Below are positions 56,697 through 64,000 of a stretch of 64,000 nucleotides of DNA, one piece after another; positions within the stretch are counted from its first letter, which is position 1; every line of letters starts with the position of its first letter. A program made the position numbers and the translations under genes. The notes beneath the pieces were generated by a model that had not been told where the DNA came from, ran no database searches, and saw only the letters and a program-made list of their open reading frames with translations. Origin of the DNA: Pseudomonas reinekei (lineage in GTDB: Bacteria; Pseudomonadota; Gammaproteobacteria; Pseudomonadales; Pseudomonadaceae); the NCBI RefSeq assembly GCF_001945365.1, contig NZ_MSTQ01000005.1, forward strand, positions 372,001 through 436,000. Direction: 5' to 3'.

Positions 56697-58123
56697 CTCT
56701 GTGGGATAAAGTGACACTCGATGCTGTATTCGGTGTAGAAAGTACCGGCGACAGTGTCGAGGAACGCGCGCGCACATCAAATAGAGAGTTCGTGCGAAGC
56801 CAAGTTCAAATCGCATTTGCGAATGAGCGCGCGACGGGCCGAAAACTATCTGCTCGCGAGGCACTAGATAATTTTGGCTCGAACATATTACTCGGACTTA
56901 GCCACAAAAATGCTGTCCCATTAATATTGAAAGCAGGCGAACCAGGACTAACGATCAAGTCTCGACGCTCTGAGATGTCATTGTCGGTTGAAGATTTGGC
57001 ACGAGCCACAAATATAGATGTAGAGCGTTTAATATCTTTCGAAACTGGCGACTCCATATTGCCGTTCAGAGACATTGAAAAAATATCTCGCTCTTTAGTA
57101 CTTGATGAATCTGTCATAGGATATCAGCCGGGCTCAGGGGGCGATCCACAATTAGGTGTAAGATTTAAGGAGTTCTTTAAAGGCGCCGGTGATGGCGCTG
57201 GCCTTTTATCTTCCGCCTTGGTTCTTCGATTAAGCGAGTCAGCTTGGGTAGTTAAGAAGCAACTCAGCTTGCAATCGAAACTTGGCGTTTCTCAAGCAGA
57301 CGTTATACGTGACCTCGGCATCAAGCCAGATAATGATTACAAGTGGCCCGCTTACAAGAAAGGCTATGCGCTAGCAGCACTAACTAGAAAACTTCTTGGC
57401 ATTGGCGAAACTGATCCTATTCATTCTCTGTCAGATTTGGTCGAGAACAAACTCTGCATTCCGGTCGTGCAGTCGGACTTCTCTAGTAAATTCGCTGGAG
57501 CTACCGTTTCGCCTAGCGACACTGGACGAGGCATAGTTCTGAACACCAATGGCGCGAACTCAAATGTTTGGGTGCGACGTACAACGTTGGCACACGAACT
57601 GGGGCATCTATTGTGGGATCCCGACCACAGGCTGAATAAACTCGTTGTGGATGAGTACGACGATTTTAATCGAGCTACCGAAAGTCAAGACTTCTCTTAC
57701 GATGAGGTTGAGGCAAGAGCTAACGCCTTCGCCGCAGAATTCCTGGCTCCGGCTCAAGGTGTAAGAGAATTGTTTAGCTTGCACCCTAGGGCTGAGGATG
57801 GACTTCGCGCAGTTATGGAACGCTTTGGAGTTGGATTAACAACTGCAAAGTGGCAACTGATTAACGCAAAACTTATCGGTCCAGATGAAAAGTTCTCAAA
57901 CGTTGATTACTCTCATACCAATGATTGGGTCATCAGTGAAGAAGCCTGCTTGAGCTACTCTCCTGTGCCCTCGATTCCTGAATCGAGAAGAGGACGCTTC
58001 GCAAAAATTGTGTCTGATTGCGTTCAGGAGAGAATCATTTCAAATGATAGCGCGGCTTTTTGTTTGTCCATCTCGGAGAGTGATTTTTTAGAAAACAGAG
58101 ATAGGATAGCAAGTCTGCATTAA
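56687..58123 (+). CDS. HTH-domain ImmA/IrrE family metallopeptidase
   Basis: 478-residue protein. After an unassigned N-terminal domain (1-85), an XRE-type helix-turn-helix covers about 90-145 (SRRSEMSLSVEDLARATNID, then VERLISFETG), then a linker, then an ImmA/IrrE-type zinc peptidase with His303-Glu304-Leu-Gly-His307 (LAHELGHLLWDPD) and third-ligand Glu342 in VEARANAFAAEFLAP. Such proteins cleave repressors in response to DNA damage or act in toxin-antitoxin pairs. A strong terminator follows. Codon use is AT-rich compared with the core. It overlaps the upstream gene by 10 bp. Confidence 0.86.
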   Translation: MAVTLWDKVTLDAVFGVESTGDSVEERARTSNREFVRSQVQIAFANERATGRKLSAREALDNFGSNILLGLSHKNAVPLILKAGEPGLTIKSRRSEMSLSVEDLARATNIDVERLISFETGDSILPFRDIEKISRSLVLDESVIGYQPGSGGDPQLGVRFKEFFKGAGDGAGLLSSALVLRLSESAWVVKKQLSLQSKLGVSQADVIRDLGIKPDNDYKWPAYKKGYALAALTRKLLGIGETDPIHSLSDLVENKLCIPVVQSDFSSKFAGATVSPSDTGRGIVLNTNGANSNVWVRRTTLAHELGHLLWDPDHRLNKLVVDEYDDFNRATESQDFSYDEVEARANAFAAEFLAPAQGVRELFSLHPRAEDGLRAVMERFGVGLTTAKWQLINAKLIGPDEKFSNVDYSHTNDWVISEEACLSYSPVPSIPESRRGRFAKIVSDCVQERIISNDSAAFCLSISESDFLENRDRIASLH

Positions 58124-58140
58124 AATTTTCATGCTCACCT

Positions 58141-58176
58141 AAGGCGCCTCTTTCAATAGTGGCGCCTTTTTTATTT
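58141..58176 (+). terminator. Rho-independent terminator of HTH-ImmA operon
   Basis: Stem AAGGCGCC / GGCGCCTT with a 12-nt loop and TTTTTATTTT tail, 17 bp after the stop. It marks the boundary between cargo and the transposition module. Confidence 0.9.
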
Positions 58177-58336
58177 TCCGTTCTATCAAGCCAGTAAGAA
58201 CAGCCTCATCGGCGATATCACTTCTGAAGCAAACTAAAATGATTCCAGTTTTTGCCCTCGGCTATTCAAGATAGTCACAGACGTGATGTCGGATCGGACA
58301 GTCGAAGAGTAGCGACATGACACAACACTGTGATAT

Positions 58337-60127
58337 TTGTACACCACCGCTTCAGGCACTGGTGCTCCGTTGTCCTTCTTTACTGACCCATACCGTTATC
58401 AAAAAGCTTCCAAATCCAACGTCAATTTTGCGGGCGTTCTTCAGGAAAAGGATTACGACCTGCTCGTCTGGTTTTACGGCGGCGTGTGGAAGAGCCCCAA
58501 CAAATCACATGAACCGCTAGTTGATGTGGTGTTTCGCAGACGGGAGGCTGACGGAGTACTGGGCACTGTTGAAGTTCTCCCTGTCGCATTGTCGTTTCTT
58601 GGCCATCTGAGGATCGGAAGTTGTTGGCGGGGCGGCCGATGGGTAGGAGCTATGGAGCTGGAAGTCCTTCCACTCACGTTCGTGGATTTCAAGGACGGCG
58701 AAAAGTGGCGCTTGGTTCAGGCTCGCGACACCGTGTTAATGGGCAATGCGGTGCACGGTATTCCCTGGCGGGAAGGCACAACCTGGCTCGTCGAAATTGA
58801 TTTCGGACGTACAAAAAAACTCCTTATACCGTGTCTCGAGTTCTTTACTCGCTATTACGGCCGTAACTCGGAGTCCGCCAGGGTGATTGCCACCTATCCA
58901 TGGGACACTGTCTTGGAGCGATTCTTCTATGACTTCCCCATGGAGCCAGATGATCAGCGGGTGTGCTTGAAAAATTGGGTGTCTTCCGTAGAGGCGGTAT
59001 TTTTATGGCATCTGCTCTATGACCCGCATACCCAGAAAGCCTGCAGGAGCATTTACTCTGAGCTCGAAGTTCAATTTGGTTCAGCGGCTAGCTCCAACAA
59101 AGCCCAACTAAAAGTCGGGCCATGGTTCGAGGGCAGCGCAATGTTGACGGGAGCAGGAAAGTGGTTGGACGATAACACCTTCCTTTGCTTGGATCTGACC
59201 GGCGTCAGCGAACCGAAAGGCCCGCCGGTAAAAATCGAACGCTCCAGCTTCGCAACGGATGGAACCCTCGATGGCGGTTGGTGCAGAGAACACAGAATCA
59301 AACAGCTACCTGAAGATCAAAGGGTTTCGCTAACCGATGTGGAACCTCCGGATGTCGATTCAGAAAAGCTTCGAGTACCCAACCCTGAAATCATTCTGCT
59401 TGGCGAAAGAAGGCGAATCATAAAGTCGCGCCGAACGCATGCAGGCGTTAGGGGAAGAACCATTCCTTCGTCCACGGATCATCCCCTGCACGCACCAGGT
59501 GAGGGTCAAGGTACGGATAAAGGCGTTGGCTCGGTCGTGTTTTACACCGAACACAAATGGGAAAGACAGGGTGACTTGAAAGACATCTGGGAGGCATGTG
59601 GACGGATGGCCGATAAATATCCCCTAATTACCAGTGTGCAATGGTTCACCTTCAAGCGAGGCTATCAGCAGATTGGCCCTCCTGAGCTCGAACTGTTGCG
59701 GCCAATGGAAGACACAAACGTATCACCGAAGGTGCGCAACTGGGCCTACCTGGATGTTCGAGAGAAGGTATTGAGGGGATTACTGATTATCAGGATACGT
59801 GCTGATTCGCGTAGTTTCTTCCTCATCGAATCCCAACGCCGACCGCGTTTCGTGAGTGAGAAGAAAAGCGACGATGCTAAGGGTCATCAGGGATTACTGC
59901 TGGAAATCAATGCCAGTCGGACGGACACGGAACAAGCATTGCGAGAGGTTTGTTCGAGCATACGATACGTCGAAGGTCAGGTGAAAAACATGCGACTTGA
60001 GGCAGGATTTCCTAAAACCACCTTCAATCATTCGCCACGAGCGCGGGGCGATTTTCTGTTTGAAGGAGTATTAATTGGAAAATTTGCCGAACTCAATCTC
60101 ACCCTGCAGTCAGAACCTGTCGGTTGA
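58337..60127 (+). CDS. TnsE-like transposition targeting protein
   Basis: About 596 residues with a TTG start at 58337 (no ATG until far inside; TTG at 58370 is the alternative). The long two-part layout fits TnsE of Tn7: an N-terminal beta-rich region, a central IPCLEFFTRYYGRNSES segment, an Arg-rich hinge IILLGERRRIIKSRRTHAG, and a C-terminal domain with LLLEINASRTDTEQAL and the ending FPKTTFNHSPRARGDFLF, which lines up with TnsE's WPN...NHPKG end. TnsE steers Tn7 to replicating plasmid DNA by recognising the sliding clamp. It faces the zinc-ribbon gene, overlapping tail to tail by 18 bp. Assignment from pattern comparison, not alignment software. Confidence 0.72.
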   Translation: MYTTASGTGAPLSFFTDPYRYQKASKSNVNFAGVLQEKDYDLLVWFYGGVWKSPNKSHEPLVDVVFRRREADGVLGTVEVLPVALSFLGHLRIGSCWRGGRWVGAMELEVLPLTFVDFKDGEKWRLVQARDTVLMGNAVHGIPWREGTTWLVEIDFGRTKKLLIPCLEFFTRYYGRNSESARVIATYPWDTVLERFFYDFPMEPDDQRVCLKNWVSSVEAVFLWHLLYDPHTQKACRSIYSELEVQFGSAASSNKAQLKVGPWFEGSAMLTGAGKWLDDNTFLCLDLTGVSEPKGPPVKIERSSFATDGTLDGGWCREHRIKQLPEDQRVSLTDVEPPDVDSEKLRVPNPEIILLGERRRIIKSRRTHAGVRGRTIPSSTDHPLHAPGEGQGTDKGVGSVVFYTEHKWERQGDLKDIWEACGRMADKYPLITSVQWFTFKRGYQQIGPPELELLRPMEDTNVSPKVRNWAYLDVREKVLRGLLIIRIRADSRSFFLIESQRRPRFVSEKKSDDAKGHQGLLLEINASRTDTEQALREVCSSIRYVEGQVKNMRLEAGFPKTTFNHSPRARGDFLFEGVLIGKFAELNLTLQSEPVG

Positions 60128-61561
60128 ACGCTGCGCCGCGTCGCACGGGGACGGAATCCAATAGTTTTGTCGCTCGAAAGACACCTCAAAACCGTTCCCG
60201 TCGGCCAAGGGGCGTACGGTTATTCCCCGCATCGAGCGACGGGTGAGGCTGTAAAAATATTTGAGCCCCACGAGGATCCATCGTTCTGTGACATCTTCGC
60301 CAGCGCGAGTCCTTTTGAACAAAGTGAAGAGTTCGTGCTCAAGGTTTCGCCTTCCAAATGACTTCGCCTTACCCCTCAAGATCTGAATGTCGATTTCAGC
60401 TTCAAATCTCAAGTTCAGGTAGTGGATGAACCCCGTCAACGAGGCCATCCGTCCAGGCGCATGCCTTAAAAACCGGGATATCTCATCGGCATCAGGTAGC
60501 TCGTCCGTGTGGCGGTGCACTTCGATCAGTAGACTCGTCGCAGTACTGAGCGCCAACCGAACGGAACGCAGCGACGTTTGCTCAGTGCTTACGCGAGACA
60601 TTAACAGGTTGTAATAGCCACTCAACGCCTCGCGTTGTTGCCCACCCACCCCAGATGCCAAACATACCTCAATCCGCCGCTGCTCCGAATCCAGTGCTCG
60701 GGCTCGACCATCTACCGCCACACCTCGATTTTCAATCAACCAGGTCACTGGTAGCCGCGTGCGTCTAAGACTCTCAGCGCCAAAATGCGTCAGCAGGTCT
60801 GAGTAGGCTGGAGGCCAGGAACAATGTTTCTCGACCTCTCGAAAAAACAGTAAATACCGGTTGATCGAACGTGCCGCTTTTTTGTAATCAGTGTGCGAAG
60901 GTAGCCAGTCGCCGAATCGCAGAAAATCGTCTTTCACTTCGGCACTGCGCAACGCCTCAACGTCCATGGCAAGACGTTTTCTGAAGGTGCGCTGCCAGTA
61001 GCATTCATTGCATTCTTTCCCCACCCCAGCAGGCATATCGGCCCCACAGCACCAACAGGAAATTGTTCCCACCGTCGAACACAGCCAGCACAATTTGCGC
61101 CCGTCTGGACGCAAAGTTAGTTGCCGATTGCGCCTGCACAAAGCGCAGGTTTCAAAACCAATGCGTGCACATTTAGGACAAGCTTTAACCGTCCTTCCGT
61201 CCGCCACAACTCGACTCCGTCGCGTTGAATAGGTCCCGCATATCTCACAGGGCTGAGGTTGAGTGAAGTAATGTGCACAAGAGTTACAGGCAGGCCCATA
61301 GGGCGTCATTCGCCCCACCCGCCGACCTGTGCGTCCGCAGCGCACACACGGGCTACCTGATAAACAGCGCTGACAGACCGCTTTCGAATCAAAAGTGGGT
61401 AGGCGTGCAACGCTGGCGCAGCGCGGACAAGCGCGACGCTTAAAAAGGCGGGCATAACAGGTCGAACAATACCTCTGCTGCTTATATATCTTCTTGACTG
61501 TGAAAAATGACGCACCGCAGCCTTCGCAAACGCTCGACCTGGATTCTTCACTGTCAGCCAT
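60110..61561 (-). CDS. Multi-zinc-ribbon protein with recombinase-like helical region
   Basis: 483 residues. The first ~200 hold twelve CxxC knuckles (CEGC, CSTC, CPRC, CQRC, CVRC, CNSC, CEIC, CPKC, CALC, CWLC, CWCC, CNEC), enough for about six zinc ribbons. Residues ~205-300 (FLRFGDWLPSHTDYKKAARS, INRYLLFFREVEKH) resemble the SAM-like core-binding domain of tyrosine recombinases, but I see no catalytic HxxR...Y set in the C-terminal part. It overlaps the tniQ stop by 8 bp, so it belongs to the transposition operon and is probably a DNA-binding target selector. A recombinase-like 'TnsF' has been described in comM-linked Tn7-like elements; I recall this without being able to check. Confidence 0.62.
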   Translation of the reverse strand: MADSEESRSSVCEGCGASFFTVKKIYKQQRYCSTCYARLFKRRACPRCASVARLPTFDSKAVCQRCLSGSPCVRCGRTGRRVGRMTPYGPACNSCAHYFTQPQPCEICGTYSTRRSRVVADGRTVKACPKCARIGFETCALCRRNRQLTLRPDGRKLCWLCSTVGTISCWCCGADMPAGVGKECNECYWQRTFRKRLAMDVEALRSAEVKDDFLRFGDWLPSHTDYKKAARSINRYLLFFREVEKHCSWPPAYSDLLTHFGAESLRRTRLPVTWLIENRGVAVDGRARALDSEQRRIEVCLASGVGGQQREALSGYYNLLMSRVSTEQTSLRSVRLALSTATSLLIEVHRHTDELPDADEISRFLRHAPGRMASLTGFIHYLNLRFEAEIDIQILRGKAKSFGRRNLEHELFTLFKRTRAGEDVTERWILVGLKYFYSLTRRSMRGITVRPLADGNGFEVSFERQNYWIPSPCDAAQRSTDRF

Positions 61562-62660
61562 CTCTTGAAAACTTCCTCAACAGGCGCGCCCAGGCCTTGG
61601 CGGCATTTGGTCGAGCACCACCAGATACGCGCCTTGATCGATGCTTTTTCGGCCCATCTCGCAGCGCCTGCACAATGATGGAAAGACTGCTAGGCACACT
61701 GCTCCCACGCGGCAATTGAATGGCTGACCGTGGAAGTTCATGTGCCCTAAATACCTTGACCAAAATCATCGGATCCAAAGACATGATTTTCCAAGCCTGC
61801 CTTAGGAGTACCGCACGGTCTCTCACTGGAAGTGCTTCAAAAGCAAGGCCCGAGCAATTGACTCCGATCGTACCGATCCCTAATTCATCGAGCACTGCGA
61901 TGAGCGATCGGCTTGGATGAAGCGAGGCAAAACGTACGAAAGATACGATGCTCCTCGCCCAGCAGAACCAATCATGCGTGGCCATAGACTGGCATTGCGT
62001 CACCTGCCGTCCAGCTAAACACTCATCGGCCGCTTGTTGAAACGCCAAGAAGGAGTCAGGAGCTTTCTCGACCAGCGTCGTCGACAATAAATAGCCACAT
62101 CGGTGGCATGCACAGCAATCTTGATGTGGGGGCAAGAGACAGTGAGGCTGTAAGGCCGCCCAGCAATTCGGGCAATGGTCGATTAGCCAGGTTTGATGAC
62201 GTGCACAGACAGTGTGCCAGGCAAGTCGACTACGGATGCTGTAGTAAGGCACAGCCTCAGCAAAGCACGATGGACAGAGTTGCAACCCAGCCGCGCAACG
62301 AAGATTCCTACTACCTCGTGCAAGTATCCAAGGCCATGTTCCCACGGGAGCTGTGGGTTTATCGGTGAGGGTCTCAACCAGAGAATGCAGGCTACAACTT
62401 TCAACCTGAGCGACGGTGCATCCTGCTAAGCGACCGAGGCTCGCCGCTCGTTCAGTGCGCATCCCACGGTCAAGATCATTGCCGAACGCACGCCACTTAG
62501 GCCACACGATACCGCTCAGAGCCAATGGCGCGCATCCATGCGCCAATGCCGTACGAACCAGCCAGGAACTGAGTAACTCATCTTCCATAATCGGCGGCGT
62601 CCTGGGCCACACTGAATTGCCTAGATCAATTCGCGGATGCCACGTGTAGGGCGTAGCCAT
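61554..62660 (-). CDS. tniQ: TniQ family transposition protein
   Basis: 368 residues, TniQ/TnsD family. N-terminal signature: MEDELLSSWLVRTALAHGCA, then two zinc-finger-like sets LQLCPSCFAEAVPYYSIRSR followed by HTVCARHQTWLIDHCPNCWA, and CCACHRCGY. TniQ proteins recognise the target site (attTn7-like, or via CRISPR in some systems) and recruit TnsC; here the target is comM. Its start lies 40 bp inside the end of tniB, and its stop overlaps the zinc-ribbon gene. Confidence 0.9.
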   Translation of the reverse strand: MATPYTWHPRIDLGNSVWPRTPPIMEDELLSSWLVRTALAHGCAPLALSGIVWPKWRAFGNDLDRGMRTERAASLGRLAGCTVAQVESCSLHSLVETLTDKPTAPVGTWPWILARGSRNLRCAAGLQLCPSCFAEAVPYYSIRSRLAWHTVCARHQTWLIDHCPNCWAALQPHCLLPPHQDCCACHRCGYLLSTTLVEKAPDSFLAFQQAADECLAGRQVTQCQSMATHDWFCWARSIVSFVRFASLHPSRSLIAVLDELGIGTIGVNCSGLAFEALPVRDRAVLLRQAWKIMSLDPMILVKVFRAHELPRSAIQLPRGSSVPSSLSIIVQALRDGPKKHRSRRVSGGARPNAAKAWARLLRKFSRDG

Positions 62661-63508
62661 GATTTGCTCTCAATTATCGACTGGTCGATATGCTCCTTGC
62701 CGGACTTGATGGCGTCTGTCGCGCACTCAAGCAGTAGTCGTTGGAGATCTCCGGTATTCCCGCCGGAAATTGAGTGAAGCAACTGCGCCAAATGAGGTCG
62801 ATACAAACCCGACGGCTCGCGAAGCGGAAGGACTGACTCAAACCCTTTGACCAATTTCTGAAATTCCGCATTAGGCTGCCATGTGTTCAGCGGCATCACA
62901 TCAAAACGACTGGCGTGCTGGGGATCCGTATGAAGCACTAGGACTGCATCAGCGGTGCCGACCCCAACCACTGGAATTGCTAGCGTGTTACAGAGAAACT
63001 TGAGGGCATTCATTGTTTCACGCTGCTTTATCGCAGACCCGGTTAGCAACGAATGAAACTCATCGATGATTAGCATCCTGACGCTGCAGGAGCGGAACAT
63101 GTGAACAACCTGGTACCTAAGTTTGGTAACAGAATCAGACTCGCGGTATGGGGCCCAGAATTGATCCAAGATAGCGATGTACAGTCCTTTTTCGCCAGAT
63201 GTAGGAGGCGACTCAGTCAGTATGACGGGTTTAACAGCATCTCCTTCCTCATTGACGTAGCCCTCGCCGTGCAAGGCCATAAACCTACGCACGATTGTGG
63301 TTTTGCCGTTGTTGGAATCGCCCACGATAAGCAGATTTCTCATGCGCGGTCGCGCAGGCATCTGCATCAAATGCAGCAAGGTATCCAAGATTTTCTGAGC
63401 AGCGGGATAGCCAATCCAGCGAGGCTGATCAAGAAAGTGAATACGCTCGCTATCAGCCAGCTGAACAACAGCTCGGAACTCCGGATGAACGTGCGTGTAC
63501 TGGGTCAT
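62621..63508 (-). CDS. tniB: TniB/TnsC-type AAA+ transposition regulator
   Basis: AAA+ ATPase of 295 residues that forms filaments on target DNA and links TniQ to the TniA transposase. Walker A GDSNNGKTT (63-71), Walker B MLIIDEFH (145-152), sensor-like IPVVGVGTADAVLVL, and the C-terminal GNTGDLQRLLLECATDAIK. Its ATG overlaps the tniA stop (ATGA at 63505-63508), and its 3' end overlaps tniQ by 40 bp. Confidence 0.93.
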   Translation of the reverse strand: MTQYTHVHPEFRAVVQLADSERIHFLDQPRWIGYPAAQKILDTLLHLMQMPARPRMRNLLIVGDSNNGKTTIVRRFMALHGEGYVNEEGDAVKPVILTESPPTSGEKGLYIAILDQFWAPYRESDSVTKLRYQVVHMFRSCSVRMLIIDEFHSLLTGSAIKQRETMNALKFLCNTLAIPVVGVGTADAVLVLHTDPQHASRFDVMPLNTWQPNAEFQKLVKGFESVLPLREPSGLYRPHLAQLLHSISGGNTGDLQRLLLECATDAIKSGKEHIDQSIIESKSWLRPTRGIRELI

Positions 63509-64000
63509 GAAACATCTCCAAAGCCTTCCAGCTCGAAGTCGACCATGCCTTCCGGAATACCTTTGGCAAAAGTCTCCTGCTTGCGCTCCACTGACTGAGG
63601 CTGAGGTGCAGCAGGCGTGACATTCTTAGAATGGCGATGGTGCCGCTCAGCTTCACGCCTCACTTTCTTGGTTAGCGCCTTCGAAGACTCGACCAGTTTG
63701 CGGTTTTCAAGGATATACCTTTTGATGAGTTCTTCGTTTATCTGACTTCGCCCCTCATCGACTGCTCTTTTCTTCGCCGCTCGATACTCCCAGATACTCG
63801 CCGCAGGGAAAGCCTGGTTCGCCACCGGAATCTTAAAGTACTGCTTGATCAACGGATCGAAGAACCATAGGGCACTGATATCCCGAGGATCTCGTCGGAA
63901 GATGAACTTGCGAGTCTTGCCTGTCGCCCCATCCTTGACATTGATCCACGGCCGCAACGCTTCTGAGTAATAGCGTACGTCTAGTTCAACGCCATAATGC
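63505..64000 (-). CDS. tniA: TniA/TnsB-type DDE transposase, C-terminal part (5' end outside window)
   Basis: Only the last ~164 codons are in the window. The visible part reads HYGVELDVRYYSEALRPWIN, then KTRKFIFRRDPRDISALWFF and FDPLIKQYFKIPVAN, the beta-barrel of Mu-type transposases (Mu transposase C-terminal domain), then a Lys/Arg-rich coiled tail that contacts TniB. The DDE catalytic core should lie just beyond 64000. A TnsA-type endonuclease gene may follow still further. Confidence 0.9.
   Translation of the reverse strand, partial: HYGVELDVRYYSEALRPWINVKDGATGKTRKFIFRRDPRDISALWFFDPLIKQYFKIPVANQAFPAASIWEYRAAKKRAVDEGRSQINEELIKRYILENRKLVESSKALTKKVRREAERHHRHSKNVTPAAPQPQSVERKQETFAKGIPEGMVDFELEGFGDVS

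Larger units (their letters stand above)
43512..64000. mobile_element. Tn7-like transposon inserted in comM (right end outside window)
   Basis: Everything from 43512 to the window end belongs to a Tn7-like element. Left boundary: the comM frame breaks exactly where TGTGGG begins, the terminal bases of Tn7-family ends, followed by two 20-bp-spaced repeats. The transposition genes TnsE-like, zinc-ribbon protein, TniQ, TniB and TniA lie at 58.3-64.0 kb, and the remaining right end is beyond the window. Cargo at 43.7-58.2 kb is mostly defence-like. comM is a known hot spot for such elements, including the AbaR islands of Acinetobacter. The target duplication would be the 5 bp GCGGC at 43507-43511 and cannot be confirmed here. 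Confidence 0.9.

Overview
The window is a chromosomal segment from a Pseudomonas of the P. fluorescens type. The gene order ppx/ppk1-hemB, algP-FKBP-rsd/algQ-dsbB-hemYXDC-algR-argH, cyaA-rnk-cyaY-lptM-lysA-dapF-xerC, sutA and amtB-glnK-ubiK-comM is the familiar Pseudomonas layout. The intergenic spaces carry the GC-rich REP/REPIN palindromes typical of that group.

Positions 1-43511 are core chromosome. 1-10 kb: polyphosphate turnover (ppx partial, ppk1), heme synthesis (hemB), a DedA protein, a sterol desaturase-type hydroxylase, elbB, a DUF188 protein and a cytochrome c/FTR1 iron permease. 10.5-13.7 kb: a four-gene cell-envelope operon of lipoproteins and LpoB/CsgG-like proteins. 13.8-19.6 kb: a LysE exporter, an MscS-like channel coupled to an ABC-F ATPase, a TIGR02444 protein, the repetitive histone-like AlgP, and an FKBP isomerase. 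19.7-26.3 kb: rsd/algQ, dsbB, the hemC-D-X-Y operon and algR. The sensor kinase gene algZ/fimS, normally upstream of algR, survives only as a 3' remnant that still overlaps the algR start. 26.5-43.5 kb: argH, a GST, small conserved genes, class I adenylate cyclase, rnk, DUF1289, cyaY, the lptM-lysA-dapF-DUF484-xerC-HAD operon, sutA, a YjbQ protein, amtB-glnK, ubiK, and the 5' part of comM.

comM is cut at 43511 by a Tn7-like transposon. Its left end begins TGTGGG at 43512 and carries two 18-bp repeats spaced 20 bp apart, the layout of TnsB binding sites. The element runs past the end of the window. Its transposition module lies at 58.3-64.0 kb: a TnsE-like protein facing a tightly overlapping operon of TniA/TnsB (partial), TniB/TnsC, TniQ and a protein with about six zinc ribbons followed by a recombinase-like helical region. 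AbaR-type islands of Acinetobacter occupy the same target gene.

The cargo (43.7-58.2 kb) has visibly lower and more uneven GC than the core and is mostly defence or defence-like: an anti-phage dCTP deaminase-type protein, a SIR2-family protein, an AbrB-DUF2384 fused antitoxin-like protein beside a DUF6957-like protein, a TcmP / DUF5131 (Gp37/Gp68) / TcmP cluster, and an HTH-ImmA/IrrE metallopeptidase overlapping an unknown partner gene. Between these lie several unrecognised genes, a truncated carboxymuconolactone decarboxylase-family gene, and a tRNA 3'-end-like relic that suggests an older integrated element nested inside. The best candidates for undescribed biology are the TcmP-DUF5131-TcmP cluster, the partner gene plus HTH-ImmA pair, and the TniQ/TnsE/zinc-ribbon targeting set.
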